The position numbers and the translations under genes are program-made. DNA of 64,000 nt, taken from positions 1-64,000 of the forward strand of contig NZ_NISY01000006.1 in the NCBI RefSeq assembly GCF_007595705.1. The letters are read 5' to 3'. Every line of letters begins with the position of its first letter. Position 1 is the first letter of the stretch. The stretch comes from Streptomyces sp. SAJ15 (GTDB lineage Bacteria > Actinomycetota > Actinomycetes > Streptomycetales > Streptomycetaceae). The notes beneath the pieces were generated by a model, which was given only the letters and a program-made list of their open reading frames with translations, searched no databases and was not told the DNA's origin. Of the stretch, positions 24,802 through 35,300 are shown one piece after another.

Positions 24802-25233
24802 TCAGCCGGCGCCGACGAGCAGCGGACCGAGCCGGGCCTCCAACCAGGCCGGCAGCTCCAGCAGTCGGACCCCTTCCTGCTCGTTCGGGTCCGTGCGGGC
24901 CACCAGGCACACCATCTCCTCGGTGCCGTTGTTGACCGGCATGTGCGGGGTGTCCGCGGGGATGTGGAGGTAGTCGCCCGCGCGCAGCACCATGTGCTCG
25001 GTCAGGCCCTCCCCGTGCCACACCTCGACCTCCCCGGCCTGGATGAAGATGGCCGACTCGTGACCCTCGTGCAGATGCGGGCGGCCCCGAGTGCCGGCGG
25101 GCATCACCAGCCGGTGGAGGCACAACCGCTCCGCCCCGGCCGACTGGGCGCTGACGCCCACTCCGAACACGCCGCCCTGGATGCCCTCGTACCGCCCGGT
25201 GCGGACCACCGTGCACTGCTTCTCCGCTGTCAT
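24802..25233 (-). CDS. cupin-domain protein
   Basis: 143 residues with a single cupin barrel. Motif 1 is GRPHLHEGHESAIFIQAGEVEVW (two His and a Glu for metal binding), and motif 2 is GDYLHIPADTPHMPVNNG. Both metal motifs look intact, so it may bind Fe, Mn or Ni. The enzyme type cannot be told; many such proteins are sugar or dioxygenase-type cupins or sensors. It converges with the lasso cluster and is not an expected lasso gene, so it is most likely unrelated to it. Confidence 0.8.
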   Translation of the reverse strand: MTAEKQCTVVRTGRYEGIQGGVFGVGVSAQSAGAERLCLHRLVMPAGTRGRPHLHEGHESAIFIQAGEVEVWHGEGLTEHMVLRAGDYLHIPADTPHMPVNNGTEEMVCLVARTDPNEQEGVRLLELPAWLEARLGPLLVGAG

Positions 25234-25412
25234 GGGCGAAGTACAACAGGCCCTGGGGGAACGTTCGATCAGTTCACGCCAGGCGCGTCGGGGGGTGTCG
25301 CTGCTGGTCAGGCGTCGGCGGAGGGCGTGGGAACGGCGCTGTCGCCGGTCGTGAGCCGGTCGCCGAGAGCGCTGCGCCGGTACAGCACCTGCCGTCCGTC
25401 GCGGGCCCGCCG

Positions 25413-25478
25413 ACCGTGCTGGTCAACAACGCCGGCATCGGCCCTCGCGCCCCCCACACGTCCGCCAACCTCCGTTAG
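25413..25478 (+). pseudogene. short-chain dehydrogenase remnant
   Basis: Twenty-one codons reading TVLVNNAGIGPRAP before a TAG. This is the NNAG motif of SDR enzymes with no gene around it, probably the relic of a deleted gene at the edge of the defence island. The rest of 25234-25633 shows no gene. Confidence 0.45.
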
Positions 25479-25516
25479 GGCAACCCCAGGTTCCGGTTGC
25501 GCCACACCAGGCCGGT

Positions 25517-25549
25517 GCTGGGGCCATCCCGTTTCGGGATGGCCCCAGC
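25517..25549. terminator. perfect 15-bp hairpin at island edge
   Basis: GCTGGGGCCATCCCG and its exact complement are separated by TTT. It lies downstream of the minus-strand unknown gene (stop at 25634), so it may terminate that gene. Confidence 0.6.
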
Positions 25550-25633
25550 GGACGGAGCGTCAGGGGGCGGCTAGAGGGACGGCAGTTGCTGGCCTGTCGC
25601 GCTGGCATCACGACATTCCTGCCGGCCGCCCGC

Positions 25634-26629
25634 TCAGGAGTCGTAACGCTTGGTCACCACCATCGCCGTCCCTGCGAGCACCGTCCCCACTGGTGTCTCG
25701 GCCCACTCAGCAAGCAGCAGCGGCTTCTCGTTTACGGACTTCAACAAATAGGCGATCTCGTCGGCACTCGGTGCAGCCGGAAGAGCACAGGCGATCACCG
25801 GGTTGCCTGTTGCACTGGTGTGATCTCCGTACTCTTCGTCAGGATCGTCCGGCTCCCAACGCCCGATCTCGATCTCCCACGAAGCGTCGTCATGGCCGGG
25901 TTCCGGCGCTTGGACCGTCAGGTAGAAGCCGTCAGAGTCGTACGGCTCCGCAAAGAGCTGACAGCTGGGGTCGTCCAGTGCAGCCCACATGTCGCCACCC
26001 TGGGCGTGCGCTGTGACCAGCACCCGGAGGTCGGCGACAGCTTTCTTCCGCTCGTCCGCGGTGAACCCTGCCTCGCGACGATCGAGCTGCTCGCGCGTCT
26101 CGTCGCTCAGCGTTTCCATTCCGTCGTCATACTTCACGAAGGGATGGCCGAACTCCCAGTGGCGTTCGATCTCCGGATCATCCTCCGAGGAAGCCCCTGA
26201 GAAGTCGTCGAGTGCCGCGCGCAACTCGTGCTCCTCCACCGCCAGTTCGGAACGGATCGCCCTGCTGACCGTGTCGGGCAGAGCGACCAAGGCACTTTCC
26301 AGATCGGCGAGCGCCTGGTGAAGCCGCAGGCAGACGTACTCGTACCACAGGCTATGGGCGCCGCTGAGGAGTTCGGTTCGAACAGCGGCGTCGGTCAGCG
26401 CCGAAAGGTGCTTGCGGGGGTAGTAATCCACACGCCGTGCCCGGCGGTCGTGGACGCTGACAGGGACGGTAGCGAAGGCGGAGATCCGATTGAGAGCGTC
26501 GACGATCGGCACCGCAAGGCGAGACTCGCCAAGACTGGTCACCGTCTTGGAAACGACACCGCCCGGACCCTGAAAGGTCGCCAGGATCTGAGCCTTCCCG
26601 CGGCTGGCGTGCTGAGAGTAGATGGTCAA
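25634..26629 (-). CDS. unrecognised protein at the downstream end of the defence island
   Basis: 331 residues, soluble, acidic in the second half, with no signal peptide or membrane helix. I recognise no domain. Visible features are an N-terminal strand-rich part (QILATFQGPGGVVSKTVTSL), a helical middle (SLWYEYVCLRLHQALADLESALVALP, then EEHELRAALDDFSG), and a C-terminal half ending TAMVVTKRYDS. TTG 26629 is proposed as start, seven bases after AAAGG; an ATG 13 codons upstream is the alternative. Its codon use is less GC-biased than its neighbours. It lies on the same strand as the DISARM-like operon but beyond that operon's terminator, so it is probably transcribed separately. Confidence 0.6.
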   Translation of the reverse strand: MTIYSQHASRGKAQILATFQGPGGVVSKTVTSLGESRLAVPIVDALNRISAFATVPVSVHDRRARRVDYYPRKHLSALTDAAVRTELLSGAHSLWYEYVCLRLHQALADLESALVALPDTVSRAIRSELAVEEHELRAALDDFSGASSEDDPEIERHWEFGHPFVKYDDGMETLSDETREQLDRREAGFTADERKKAVADLRVLVTAHAQGGDMWAALDDPSCQLFAEPYDSDGFYLTVQAPEPGHDDASWEIEIGRWEPDDPDEEYGDHTSATGNPVIACALPAAPSADEIAYLLKSVNEKPLLLAEWAETPVGTVLAGTAMVVTKRYDS

Positions 26630-26996
26630 AGGAACGCCTTTCGCCTGTCCGGCAGACGACCGCCACACAGGACAGGTGTGTAGGGAGTGTGGAAGGAGGT
26701 GGTGGCGAGGGCGCTTTCCGACGCTCCGTACCTCAGGATGACCGGGGGTTGCCCAGGTACCGTCCCAGGCTCCATTCCTGACCGCAGGCTAGACGCATGC
26801 CCTGCGCGCCGCAAGCAGATCCTCGCCCCGGCTCGGGCGGAAGGACGGATGGATAGCGAAAGGCTTCGCAAAACCGGATTCGATGACGCCCTGGGCCCTG
26901 CCCAGCCCGCCCGGGTCGCACGCCGACTTTCGTCGGCTGATCCAGGCGCTTTCTTCCCATCGATCCTTGACCGCGAATGATCTGACGGCCAGCCTT
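26630..26996. other. intergenic region between unknown gene and helicase operon
   Basis: About 370 bases without a supported gene; open frames here lack codon bias. It must contain the promoter of the minus-strand unknown gene. No repeat or clear promoter was identified. Confidence 0.4.
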
Positions 26997-27028
26997 CTGC
27001 CCCGCGGCAGGTGACCACCGCGGGGCAG
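26997..27028 (-). terminator. terminator of the defence operon
   Basis: A perfect 11-bp stem (26997-27007 with 27018-27028) with a 10-base loop, 16 bases after the UvrD-like stop codon on the minus strand. Confidence 0.7.
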
Positions 27029-27043
27029 AACCGCCTCGGTCAG

Positions 27044-29353
27044 CTACAAGGGGAGGAACGGGCTGGGCTTGCCGTGCCAGGAGATGCGCAACGCGTCGCG
27101 GGCTCGGGTGGTGGCGACGAAGAGCTGGTTGCGGCTCTTCTTGAGCTCGCGTTCGTACCGCGTGGGGTCGGTCCTCTCGTACTGCTCGACGACAGCGGTG
27201 CGGGGAAGAACGCCGTCGCTCGCACCGATGATGGCGAGCGCCTGGTACTCGAGCCCCTTGAACCGGTGCATCGTGCCGATGTGGACTTCTCCCGCACCCT
27301 GCGGGCCGTCCTTGGTGAGGGTGGCTGTGGTGATGCCGTGCTTCATCTCCAGGTCGGTGGCGACCCGGCCCGCCATCTCACCGTCGGCGACGCAGACGGC
27401 CAGGGTGCCGCTGGGGTCACGTACGGTGCCGTCCGCGGCAGGCTGGGTGATGTCCGCGCGCCACCGCCTGAGAGCCTCGGCGAGCTGGGCGATCTCGTCG
27501 GCCCAGTCGGCGCAGGCGACGTACTCGGGGGCAGGGCCGTGCAGCAGGGAGTGGTAGCCGTCGAGGGTGTCGGTGCCGTCGTCGAGGTCGTCGTAGGTGG
27601 CCCCGCGGACGACCTTGGCGGCCTGGTCGAGGATCTCCTGGGTGGTGCGGTAGCTGAGCGTCAGCTTCGAGGAGCGACCGCGGATGTGGACGCCGACGGT
27701 GGAGAGGGTGACCTGCCGGTCGTAGATCCGCTGATGAGTGTCGCTGGCGATGAACAGGTCGCCCGAGCCGGGCGCGACCATGGCGCGCAGCATCTTCCAG
27801 TGGGCGGGGCTGAGGTCCTGGGCCTCGTCGACGACGATGTGCTGGTAGCGATGACGCAGGTAGCGCACTGCGGAGCTGTTGTCATCGAGGTGGACCAAGT
27901 CGCCGCCGCCGATGTCTGCCTTGTACTCGGCACGGATCTGGATCTTGCGGGCTCGTTCCATTTCGTAGCGGGCCGCCCGTTCGGCGGCCTGGGCCCAGGT
28001 CTCTCGGCCCAGGCCGTTGAGGCGCAGGGTGAACTGGTCGAGCAGCTTCCAGATGGCGGCTCGTTCGGGGCGGGTGAGGGCACGCCCCATGCCGGCGCGG
28101 CGGGCCTTGAAGTAGTCCTGGCGGGTGGCGAGGGACTGACCGAGGATGATCTGTTCCCATTCGTCGAAGAGGAACTCGGCGTCCCAGCGCTGCTCGTCGT
28201 GCTCGAAGAGCACTTCTCGCAGGACGTCCAAGGCCCGGTCGTCGGTGATCAGACTCCGCTGCGAGCCGGGCGCTGTGTTCTCGTTGAGGACGCTCTGCGC
28301 GAGCTGGTCGATGTGCTTGATGTCGATACGCCCGAGCAGTGCCGGATCCATGAGCGATGTGAGCCGGGAGCGTAGATCGGCGGTGAGGTTCTTGGTGTAC
28401 GTGGTCAGCAGGATCGGCTTGTTGTGGCCGGGCGGCAGGGCGGCGGCGAGACGGGCGACGCGGTGCAGGGCGACGATGGTCTTGCCGGTGCCGGGGCCGC
28501 CGCTGACACGCGCGGGGCCGCCGTAGTTCCGTTCGACGATCTTGCGCTGAGTGGGGTGGAGGTAGACCTTCCATGCGCGGAAGTCGCCCTCGGCGAGGAC
28601 GTTGCGGATGTCGTCGTCGACCGTGGTGACCGCGGTACGGGTGAGGGCCGCCGCCATGTCGTCCTCGAAGCCCGGCTCGAGTTCGGTGGCGGCGGGCTGG
28701 GTGATCTCACGCTCGACCTCGTCCACGGACATGCCGGAGCCGAGGCCGGTGAGGACCTCGGCGGTCAGACGCGGGGCGCCGGCGATGAGCTGGTCGAGTT
28801 CCTCGTCGGTCGTGACGGTGAGGGCGAGATCGATGAGCGCGTCGGCGACACCGAGCCGGCGCAGGTCCTCAGGGGCGCAGCCGGCGAGGAGTGGTTCCGC
28901 GGTGATGACCGGTTCCGGCGTCACGACGGGTGCGGGCGTGGGCTCGACCGGCACGGCCTGCTCGTCCGGAGCCGGAGTGAGCTGGAGCCCCGCACGCTGG
29001 AGGACGCTCTGACCGACGACGCCGAGATCGACGAACTCGATCTCACCGGTGATCCGGTTGATGGCGACGGTGAGTTCCTCGTAGACATCCTTGCGGTGGC
29101 GGACGGCGACGATCAGCCACTGCGGGATGCCATCGGCGCCGACGCCGGCCCGGGCGAGAAGCGCTCGGTACGAACGGTCGATCTTGGCGCGGAAGATCCG
29201 GCCGTCGCCCTTGAGGGGCTTGAGGTCGAGGCTGGGGTGATCGGGGTCAAGGCGGAATTGGTGACAGAAGTCGTAGAACTTCGTCTTGACCGACGACTCC
29301 ATTTTGTAGAGCTCGTTTTCGGCCTTCTGGTAAAGGCTGAGGCGTGCGGTCAT
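27044..29353 (-). CDS. RelE/ParE-like domain fused to UvrD-type helicase
   Basis: 769 residues. Residues 1-110 have the RelE/ParE toxin-fold pattern (KTKFYDFCHQFRLDPDHP, LKPLKGDGRIFRAKIDRSYR, WLIVAVRHRKDVYEE). A linker follows, then a superfamily 1 helicase: Walker A in GGPGTGKTIVALHRVARL (about 278), Walker B in VVDEAQDLSPAHWK (about 505), motif III-IV region ASDTHQRIYDR, motif V in IGTMHRFKGLEYQALAI and motif VI in FVATTRARDALRIS. It is an ATP-driven DNA translocase, last in the operon and coupled by ATGA to the preceding gene. DISARM class 1 has a PLD nuclease (DrmC) at this place. Whether the RelE-like part cuts RNA is unknown. Confidence 0.88.
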   Translation of the reverse strand: MTARLSLYQKAENELYKMESSVKTKFYDFCHQFRLDPDHPSLDLKPLKGDGRIFRAKIDRSYRALLARAGVGADGIPQWLIVAVRHRKDVYEELTVAINRITGEIEFVDLGVVGQSVLQRAGLQLTPAPDEQAVPVEPTPAPVVTPEPVITAEPLLAGCAPEDLRRLGVADALIDLALTVTTDEELDQLIAGAPRLTAEVLTGLGSGMSVDEVEREITQPAATELEPGFEDDMAAALTRTAVTTVDDDIRNVLAEGDFRAWKVYLHPTQRKIVERNYGGPARVSGGPGTGKTIVALHRVARLAAALPPGHNKPILLTTYTKNLTADLRSRLTSLMDPALLGRIDIKHIDQLAQSVLNENTAPGSQRSLITDDRALDVLREVLFEHDEQRWDAEFLFDEWEQIILGQSLATRQDYFKARRAGMGRALTRPERAAIWKLLDQFTLRLNGLGRETWAQAAERAARYEMERARKIQIRAEYKADIGGGDLVHLDDNSSAVRYLRHRYQHIVVDEAQDLSPAHWKMLRAMVAPGSGDLFIASDTHQRIYDRQVTLSTVGVHIRGRSSKLTLSYRTTQEILDQAAKVVRGATYDDLDDGTDTLDGYHSLLHGPAPEYVACADWADEIAQLAEALRRWRADITQPAADGTVRDPSGTLAVCVADGEMAGRVATDLEMKHGITTATLTKDGPQGAGEVHIGTMHRFKGLEYQALAIIGASDGVLPRTAVVEQYERTDPTRYERELKKSRNQLFVATTRARDALRISWHGKPSPFLPL

Positions 29354-32300
29354 CGTGCGGCACCCTGTTCTTCGGAGTCGGGGCGGGGGGCGGCGTCGGG
29401 AAGCGCGGTAAGCAGGGCGTCGAGATCGGCGAGCCAGTCGTCGGCCGAGCGGATGGTGAACCCGGCGTCGCGGTAGGCGCGCCAGGTCTTGTCGCTCTCT
29501 TCGTCCTCATGGTCGTGCGGCTCGGCCATGACGGCGATCCGCTGGTCGCCGTGGTCCCAGGCGAAGTCGGCGAGCCAGCCGCGTTCGCCGAGTTCGAAGC
29601 CGTAGGCAGGAGCCTTCTTGCCGCCGTCAGCCAGGGCGTGGGCGAGACGGGTGAGGGGGGCGTCGGGTTCGTCCTCGTCGAGGTACCCGAGGATCTCCCG
29701 GTCCCACAGCAGGTCCCGCAACTTCGCTTCGAGTGGAGTGGCGTCGGATGCCTCTACTGCAGGGCGCCGCTGCACGGGTGTGCCGGTGCCGAACCGCACG
29801 ACCAGGGATTCGAGTTCGCCGAGGCCGCCGAAGGCCTTGAGGACCGAGGTGTCGCACTTGGCCGCGGTGGCCGTGGTCAGCTGTACCCCGTCGCCTCCGT
29901 CGTGGGCGAGGAACTGCAGGATGTTGGACCACTGAAGCCAGGAGCGCCAGCGTGCCTTGTGCTCGGGCGTGCCGAGCTGGTCGGGTGCTGTGTCGTCGAG
30001 GCAGACCAGGGCGGACCAGTGGCCGGTGGCTCCGTCGACAAGAAAGGCGACGGGGAGACCGGACTGGTCGCAGGTACCGAACAGGTTGAGTGTGCCGGTG
30101 CCCTGGACGGGGTCTGGGGCGATGCCATCGGTGCCGCCCCAGGCGTCGAGGAGCCGGGCGAGCGTCTGACGGGTCTGGTCGGGGGTGCCGTTGCCGACGA
30201 GGATCTCCCGGCCGGTTCCGAGGAGTCCGCCGACCATGGCCGACGCCCGCCTGCCCCAGGCCGCGTCGTCCGGACTGCGCAGGTAGGCGAGGAGCATGGT
30301 CATCGGATCGGCGAACGCGGTGGTGACGAGGTCGTCGCCACCGCGTTCGGCATGGAGCTGCTTGGCGATGTCCTGGGCGCTGTGCGGATAGGGCGGCCAC
30401 ACCGGCTCGGCCGTCACCCGCCCTGAGGAAGTCTGTGCCGTGCCGGTCTGCCGCTCGAAGGCTTCGAGGTCGTCCCAGGTGAGCTGGAAGACGACGCGCC
30501 CCTCGGCCCGCAGCCGGTTGCGTTTGTCGGCGTCTCCGGCGAGCCGGTTGTGCCGGCGAGTGGCGTGATAGCGGTGTCCGTCGAGGTAGACGGTGATCCT
30601 CTGCTTGCGGCCCTCGGTGCGCTCGAAGGTGAAGTCGGTACGGGTGAACGCCTCGTTGCGCTGGGCGGTCAGACGCCAGCCGTGGACGGTGCCGACCTCG
30701 TCGAGCCGCAGGTAGGCGCTGTTGTCGCCGCTCTCCTCCAAGACGGCGTCGCCGCGCGGGCTGGCCCACCCACGCAGGGCGTTGAGGAAGCGCGCCTCAA
30801 GGTCGGACTCGACCTGTCCGTCGAGGCCGATCTGGTCGGTGTTGCCGACCGGTTTGGTGTTCCAGGCGTCGGTATCGGTACCGAGAAGTTCGTCGAGGAT
30901 CTCCAGGGCCGCCTGGCGGGAGACGCGGTCGATGTGCTGTTCGTCGGCGTAGCGGTACAGGCAGCGGTGGCAGGCCGGCATGGCCTCCCCGTTGCAGGCG
31001 CACTCCTCGAGAAGCCGGCGCGCGCCCTCGAGTACCTGCCGGAAGGCTGCCGGGTCGGTGAGCCGGTCGAGGTAGCCGGTGCCGTGGGGGAGGCGGTCGT
31101 ACAGGACCAGGAAGTGCCGCTTCTCCGCGGTGCCGCGGTCCGGCATGGTGGCGAGGGTGGTGTCCAGGTGCTGGGGGTCGCCGCCGAAGGCTTCGTCCAC
31201 GCCCAGGCGCAGGGCCGCCTGGAAGGAGTGGACCCGCTCCTCGACGAGGACGGTCGCGGCGGGCAGCAGGATGCGCAGGGCTTCGGTCTCCAGCTCGTGG
31301 GCGAGCAGGACGGGTTCCTGGGACACGTGCTGTGTGCCGCGCCGCAGCGGGCACCAGGGGGTGTGGTGCTTGACTTCGCGCTGGCGGTTGGCGGAGTTGT
31401 CGACCGCGTCGCGGTCGTCGTCGAAGACCGGCCGTCCATCGGCGGTCGCGGCTCCGCAGGCGGTGCACACGTGGAAAGGGGCGATGCGCACGGGCCGCCC
31501 GGCGAGCTGGTCGTTCTCCTGGGCTCCGATGCTGAGCGGTCCGGCGTTGACGCGGCGGATGACGGCGTGGCGGGTGTAGTCGACGCCGAAGATCTCCTTG
31601 GTGTGCCGCCAGGACTTGCCTGGGGCGAAGTCCTTGGGGGCGATGTCGACCATGTCCACGACGGTGTAGAAGCGGCGGTCACGGTCGTCGCTCTCATCGC
31701 CGATCCTGGCGTCCTCGCGCTTGTCGCGGGCGGTGACGACGCTGGGCTGGACGATCTGCCACAGGCTGCCGGAGTCGGCGATGCCCGCCTCCCCACAGCG
31801 TAGGCAGGGGGTGATGTCGTGCTCGGCGTTCTCGGTGCGGACATAGCCGCACGAGGGGCAGAAGCGCCAGTGGCGCCAGTCCTGGTCCCGGCCGGTGACG
31901 ATGTCGATGCCAGTGATCCGGTGCTTGTAGCCCTCGGCGTAGAAGGTGTTGCCCGGGGCGAGTTCGGACAGGGCGAAGCTGCGCGGCCGCCCGTAGGAGA
32001 ACGGCTTCGACTTGTAGCTGTCCCGCCCCTCGGATGTGGTGCCCTCGGGCCAGTAGACGGTGGCCTCCAGGGTGGTCGTGGCGTCGATGAGGGCGTAGTT
32101 GGGCAGCAGACCGAGGTCGCACAGCACGGTCTGGGCGGGCTGACGCTGACGCGTGGCTCCCTGCTTCGAGAGGGCGCCCAGCTCGGCCTCCAGTTCCGCC
32201 TTGGTACGTGCCTGCTCGTCGTCGCCTTCCTTGAGTTCGTCGATGGCCGAGCGGATCGTACGGATACGGGTGCGTAGTTTCTGGTTCTCGCGCTCCCACT

Positions 32301-35300
32301 GCCGCTCGGCCTTTTCGATCGCGCTGCGGATGCCCCGGACGGCGTACTTCTTCAGTTCCTCCTGAGCGGTCTCGCTCACGCCGGTCGGGAACAGCGCGAG
32401 GAAGCCCGCGACGAGCTCCTCGCCGTGGGCGAGGGCGGCCTCGGTGAAGTCCGCGAGGTAGCCGGAGGGGCCGAAGAGCTCGTCCACACGGCGCGACAGG
32501 GCGGCCAGCGGCTTGCCGTCCTCGCGCAGCAGGCGGCCGCGTGCCGCGAGATCGAGGAGATGGGCGGTGTACTGGCGGCGCAGGATCTCGATGGCCGACA
32601 GGTACGAGCCCGGCGGCACGATCCGCCCGTCGATCATGTCCCGCGGCCGGTCGAGGAAGTACAGGTCGCGGCGGGAGCGGTCGGGGATGGTGAGGAGGAA
32701 GGCGTTGCCGGTGCGGCGCCCGGCCCGGCCCGCCTGCTGGGCGTAGTTCGCCGGACGGCGCGGCAGGGCGCCGAGAACGACGGCGGACAGGTCGCCGATG
32801 TCGATGCCCATCTCCAGGGTGGGCGTGCAGGACAGCACGTTGGGGTCGTTGAACCCCTCTCCCTTGCGGAAGGCCTCCTCGACGCGCTCGCGCTTGCCCC
32901 GGGAGAGCAGACCGGTGTGTTCAGCGGTGATGACCTGATAGGTGCCGGCTCGCCGGTACAGGCTGCGGTAGTAGTCCTCGCGGTAGTCGCGGTCCCGGTC
33001 GTGCCGGTCCACCGTCTCCAGCCACCGGTCGCCCGCGACCAGGCGTCCGGACGAACAGCGGTACGACTGACAGGGCTGCCCGTGGTACTGCGCCAGCAAG
33101 GAGGGGTGGACAGTCTGCTCCCAGAAGCACTTCGGGCAGCGCACATACGACTCGTTGACCTGCACGTCGGACAACAGCTGCAGGCGGACGGCACCTGGCT
33201 GAAGGCCGTAGACGCGGACGGCCGTGTCGCGCGGCGTGCGCGCCGCGAGCAGCCCGGCATCGGTGAGCCGGGGCAGTAGCCGCACCCAGAACTCGTCGGC
33301 CTGCTCGCGGGTCATGTCGAAGCAGCGCTGGGCCCAGGACTGATACCAGGACAGGCGCCCGGCGGCGAAGTCGAACTCGCTCTTCTGCTTGGGCCGGGCG
33401 AGCACGAAGCTCGGCGCGGAGACCCCCCGGGGAAAGGCCTTCATGCCACGCGGGCGACCACCCCAGATGAAGTAGCGGCTCGTGCCCGCCTCGTCGAGGA
33501 ACTTGTCCAGCCACCGATGTCCGACCGCTCCCCGCGTACGCAGCCGCTCCAACAGGCCGCGCAGGAACGCCAGGTACCGCGCGTCGTCGTGCGCCGTGAG
33601 GGCCAGCCCACGGTGGGTGGACTCCTCGTGGACGGCCCGTACGATCGCGACGGCGGCCCGCTCGTCGGGGACACCCACCCAGGCGGCGGCGGTACGGGTC
33701 AGTTCGAGGGTACGGCCGTTGCGGGAACGGTGGCCGAACTCCATCACGGCCTCGAACGCGAACCGCTCCCCGATCAGGTCCCAGGTTCTCTTGTCCCCGC
33801 CGCGTCCCTTGCCCGACAGCAGCCGTGCGACTCCCGCGTCGTCGTGCAGGTCCGGCGGTACGACGGCGGCGAGCGTCTCACGGTCGGTGGTGGACATGAC
33901 GACATCGGCGACGAGGTCGTTCAGCGCGGTGGACCGCTGCTCGCTCAGGTGCTTGGTGAACAGGGCCCGCAGGGAGAAGGTGTACGAGCGGGAGGCGACG
34001 AAACCGGCCCGGTGCGCGGCGTCCTGCACCGAGTCGTTGAACATCAGCGTCTTCGTCTCACGCTGCTGCTTGTCCATCTCCCCGCCGGTGAAGAGCTGGG
34101 TGATGGACGCGGCGGCGAGCGCGGCGGCGCCCGTACCGAGGAAGCGGATGGCGTTGTGCGTGCCGCACGCCGGGCACCAGTCGTCCTTGGCGGCCCGCTC
34201 TGCGGTGTCCCCGAGCTGGACGAGGACGAAGACCGAGTCCGGACCTGCGGGCTGCGGGTCGCCCTCGTCGTCGTAATCATCCTGGGGGTCGGGCAGGCGC
34301 AGGCGGCGGGAGTGACCGTCGAGAACCATCAGAACGCCCGCGCCACCGGTGGTCAGCGACCTCTGCTGCGCCCGGTCCACGGCGGTACGGCCGTTGCCCT
34401 CGCGAGCCTCGTTGTCCGTGGCCGCCACGAGGGTGCGCACCTTGGACTTGTTGGCCGTGACGGTGGCCCGGCGAATCTTGTGGGCCTCGAAGCTCAGCTC
34501 TTCCAGGTCCGACTCGGGGGCGAGTACCGACCAGCCGGAGCGCCCGCACTCGCGGCAGTACACCGCGGGCAGGTAGACCTTGGTGTCACGCGAGGTGGTC
34601 GTGTTGGGCGTCGTACGTAGCCGGCTCTCCGCCCCGACCGTGTCCCAGGCGAACTCGGCCTTCGGCCAGGGCAGCACGCCCCTCAGCACGCGGGTGACGG
34701 ACCGCGCCCACTGGTGCACCTCTACCTGGACGAAGGGGCGGTTGATCGTGGCCGGCGCCTCCGGGTCCCGTGCCACGGACAGAAGGGCGACGAAGCGGGC
34801 GAGTGCCGCCGCCGCGACCTGTGGCCGCGTCGTTATCGCCTCGTCCCAGCTCTTCGCCCCACTGCGGCGCATCACGTCGAGCACCTCGTCATAGGTGCAC
34901 GCCGTGCCGTCGAAGGCCTTCAGCACCGCATATGTCAGTCGGTTGCGCCTGAGCGCGGCGCCGAGGACGACCGGATCGGTGGTACGGCGTCCGGTGACGG
35001 CCTCGGCAAGGTCCGCGAGCGCCTCCGGGCCGGAGGCCGGGTCCGGCAGGGCGGTCAGTGCCTCGGGGGGTGCGGCCTGACCGGGCAGGAACTTCGCGTC
35101 CCTGATCGACTCGTCGAGCATGAACTCGTCGACCGTCAGCCGGTCCTCACCGACGATCGCGTCCTCGGTGAACTCGGCACCGAAGACGTTGCCGGCCACG
35201 GAGAGGAGCTGCCGCACCCCGTCGGCGTCGGTGCCGGAAGCGAGCGTCGCGGAGGTCGCGACGGGAGTGATCGTTCCGAGCGGCCTACCGGGCCGGTTCG

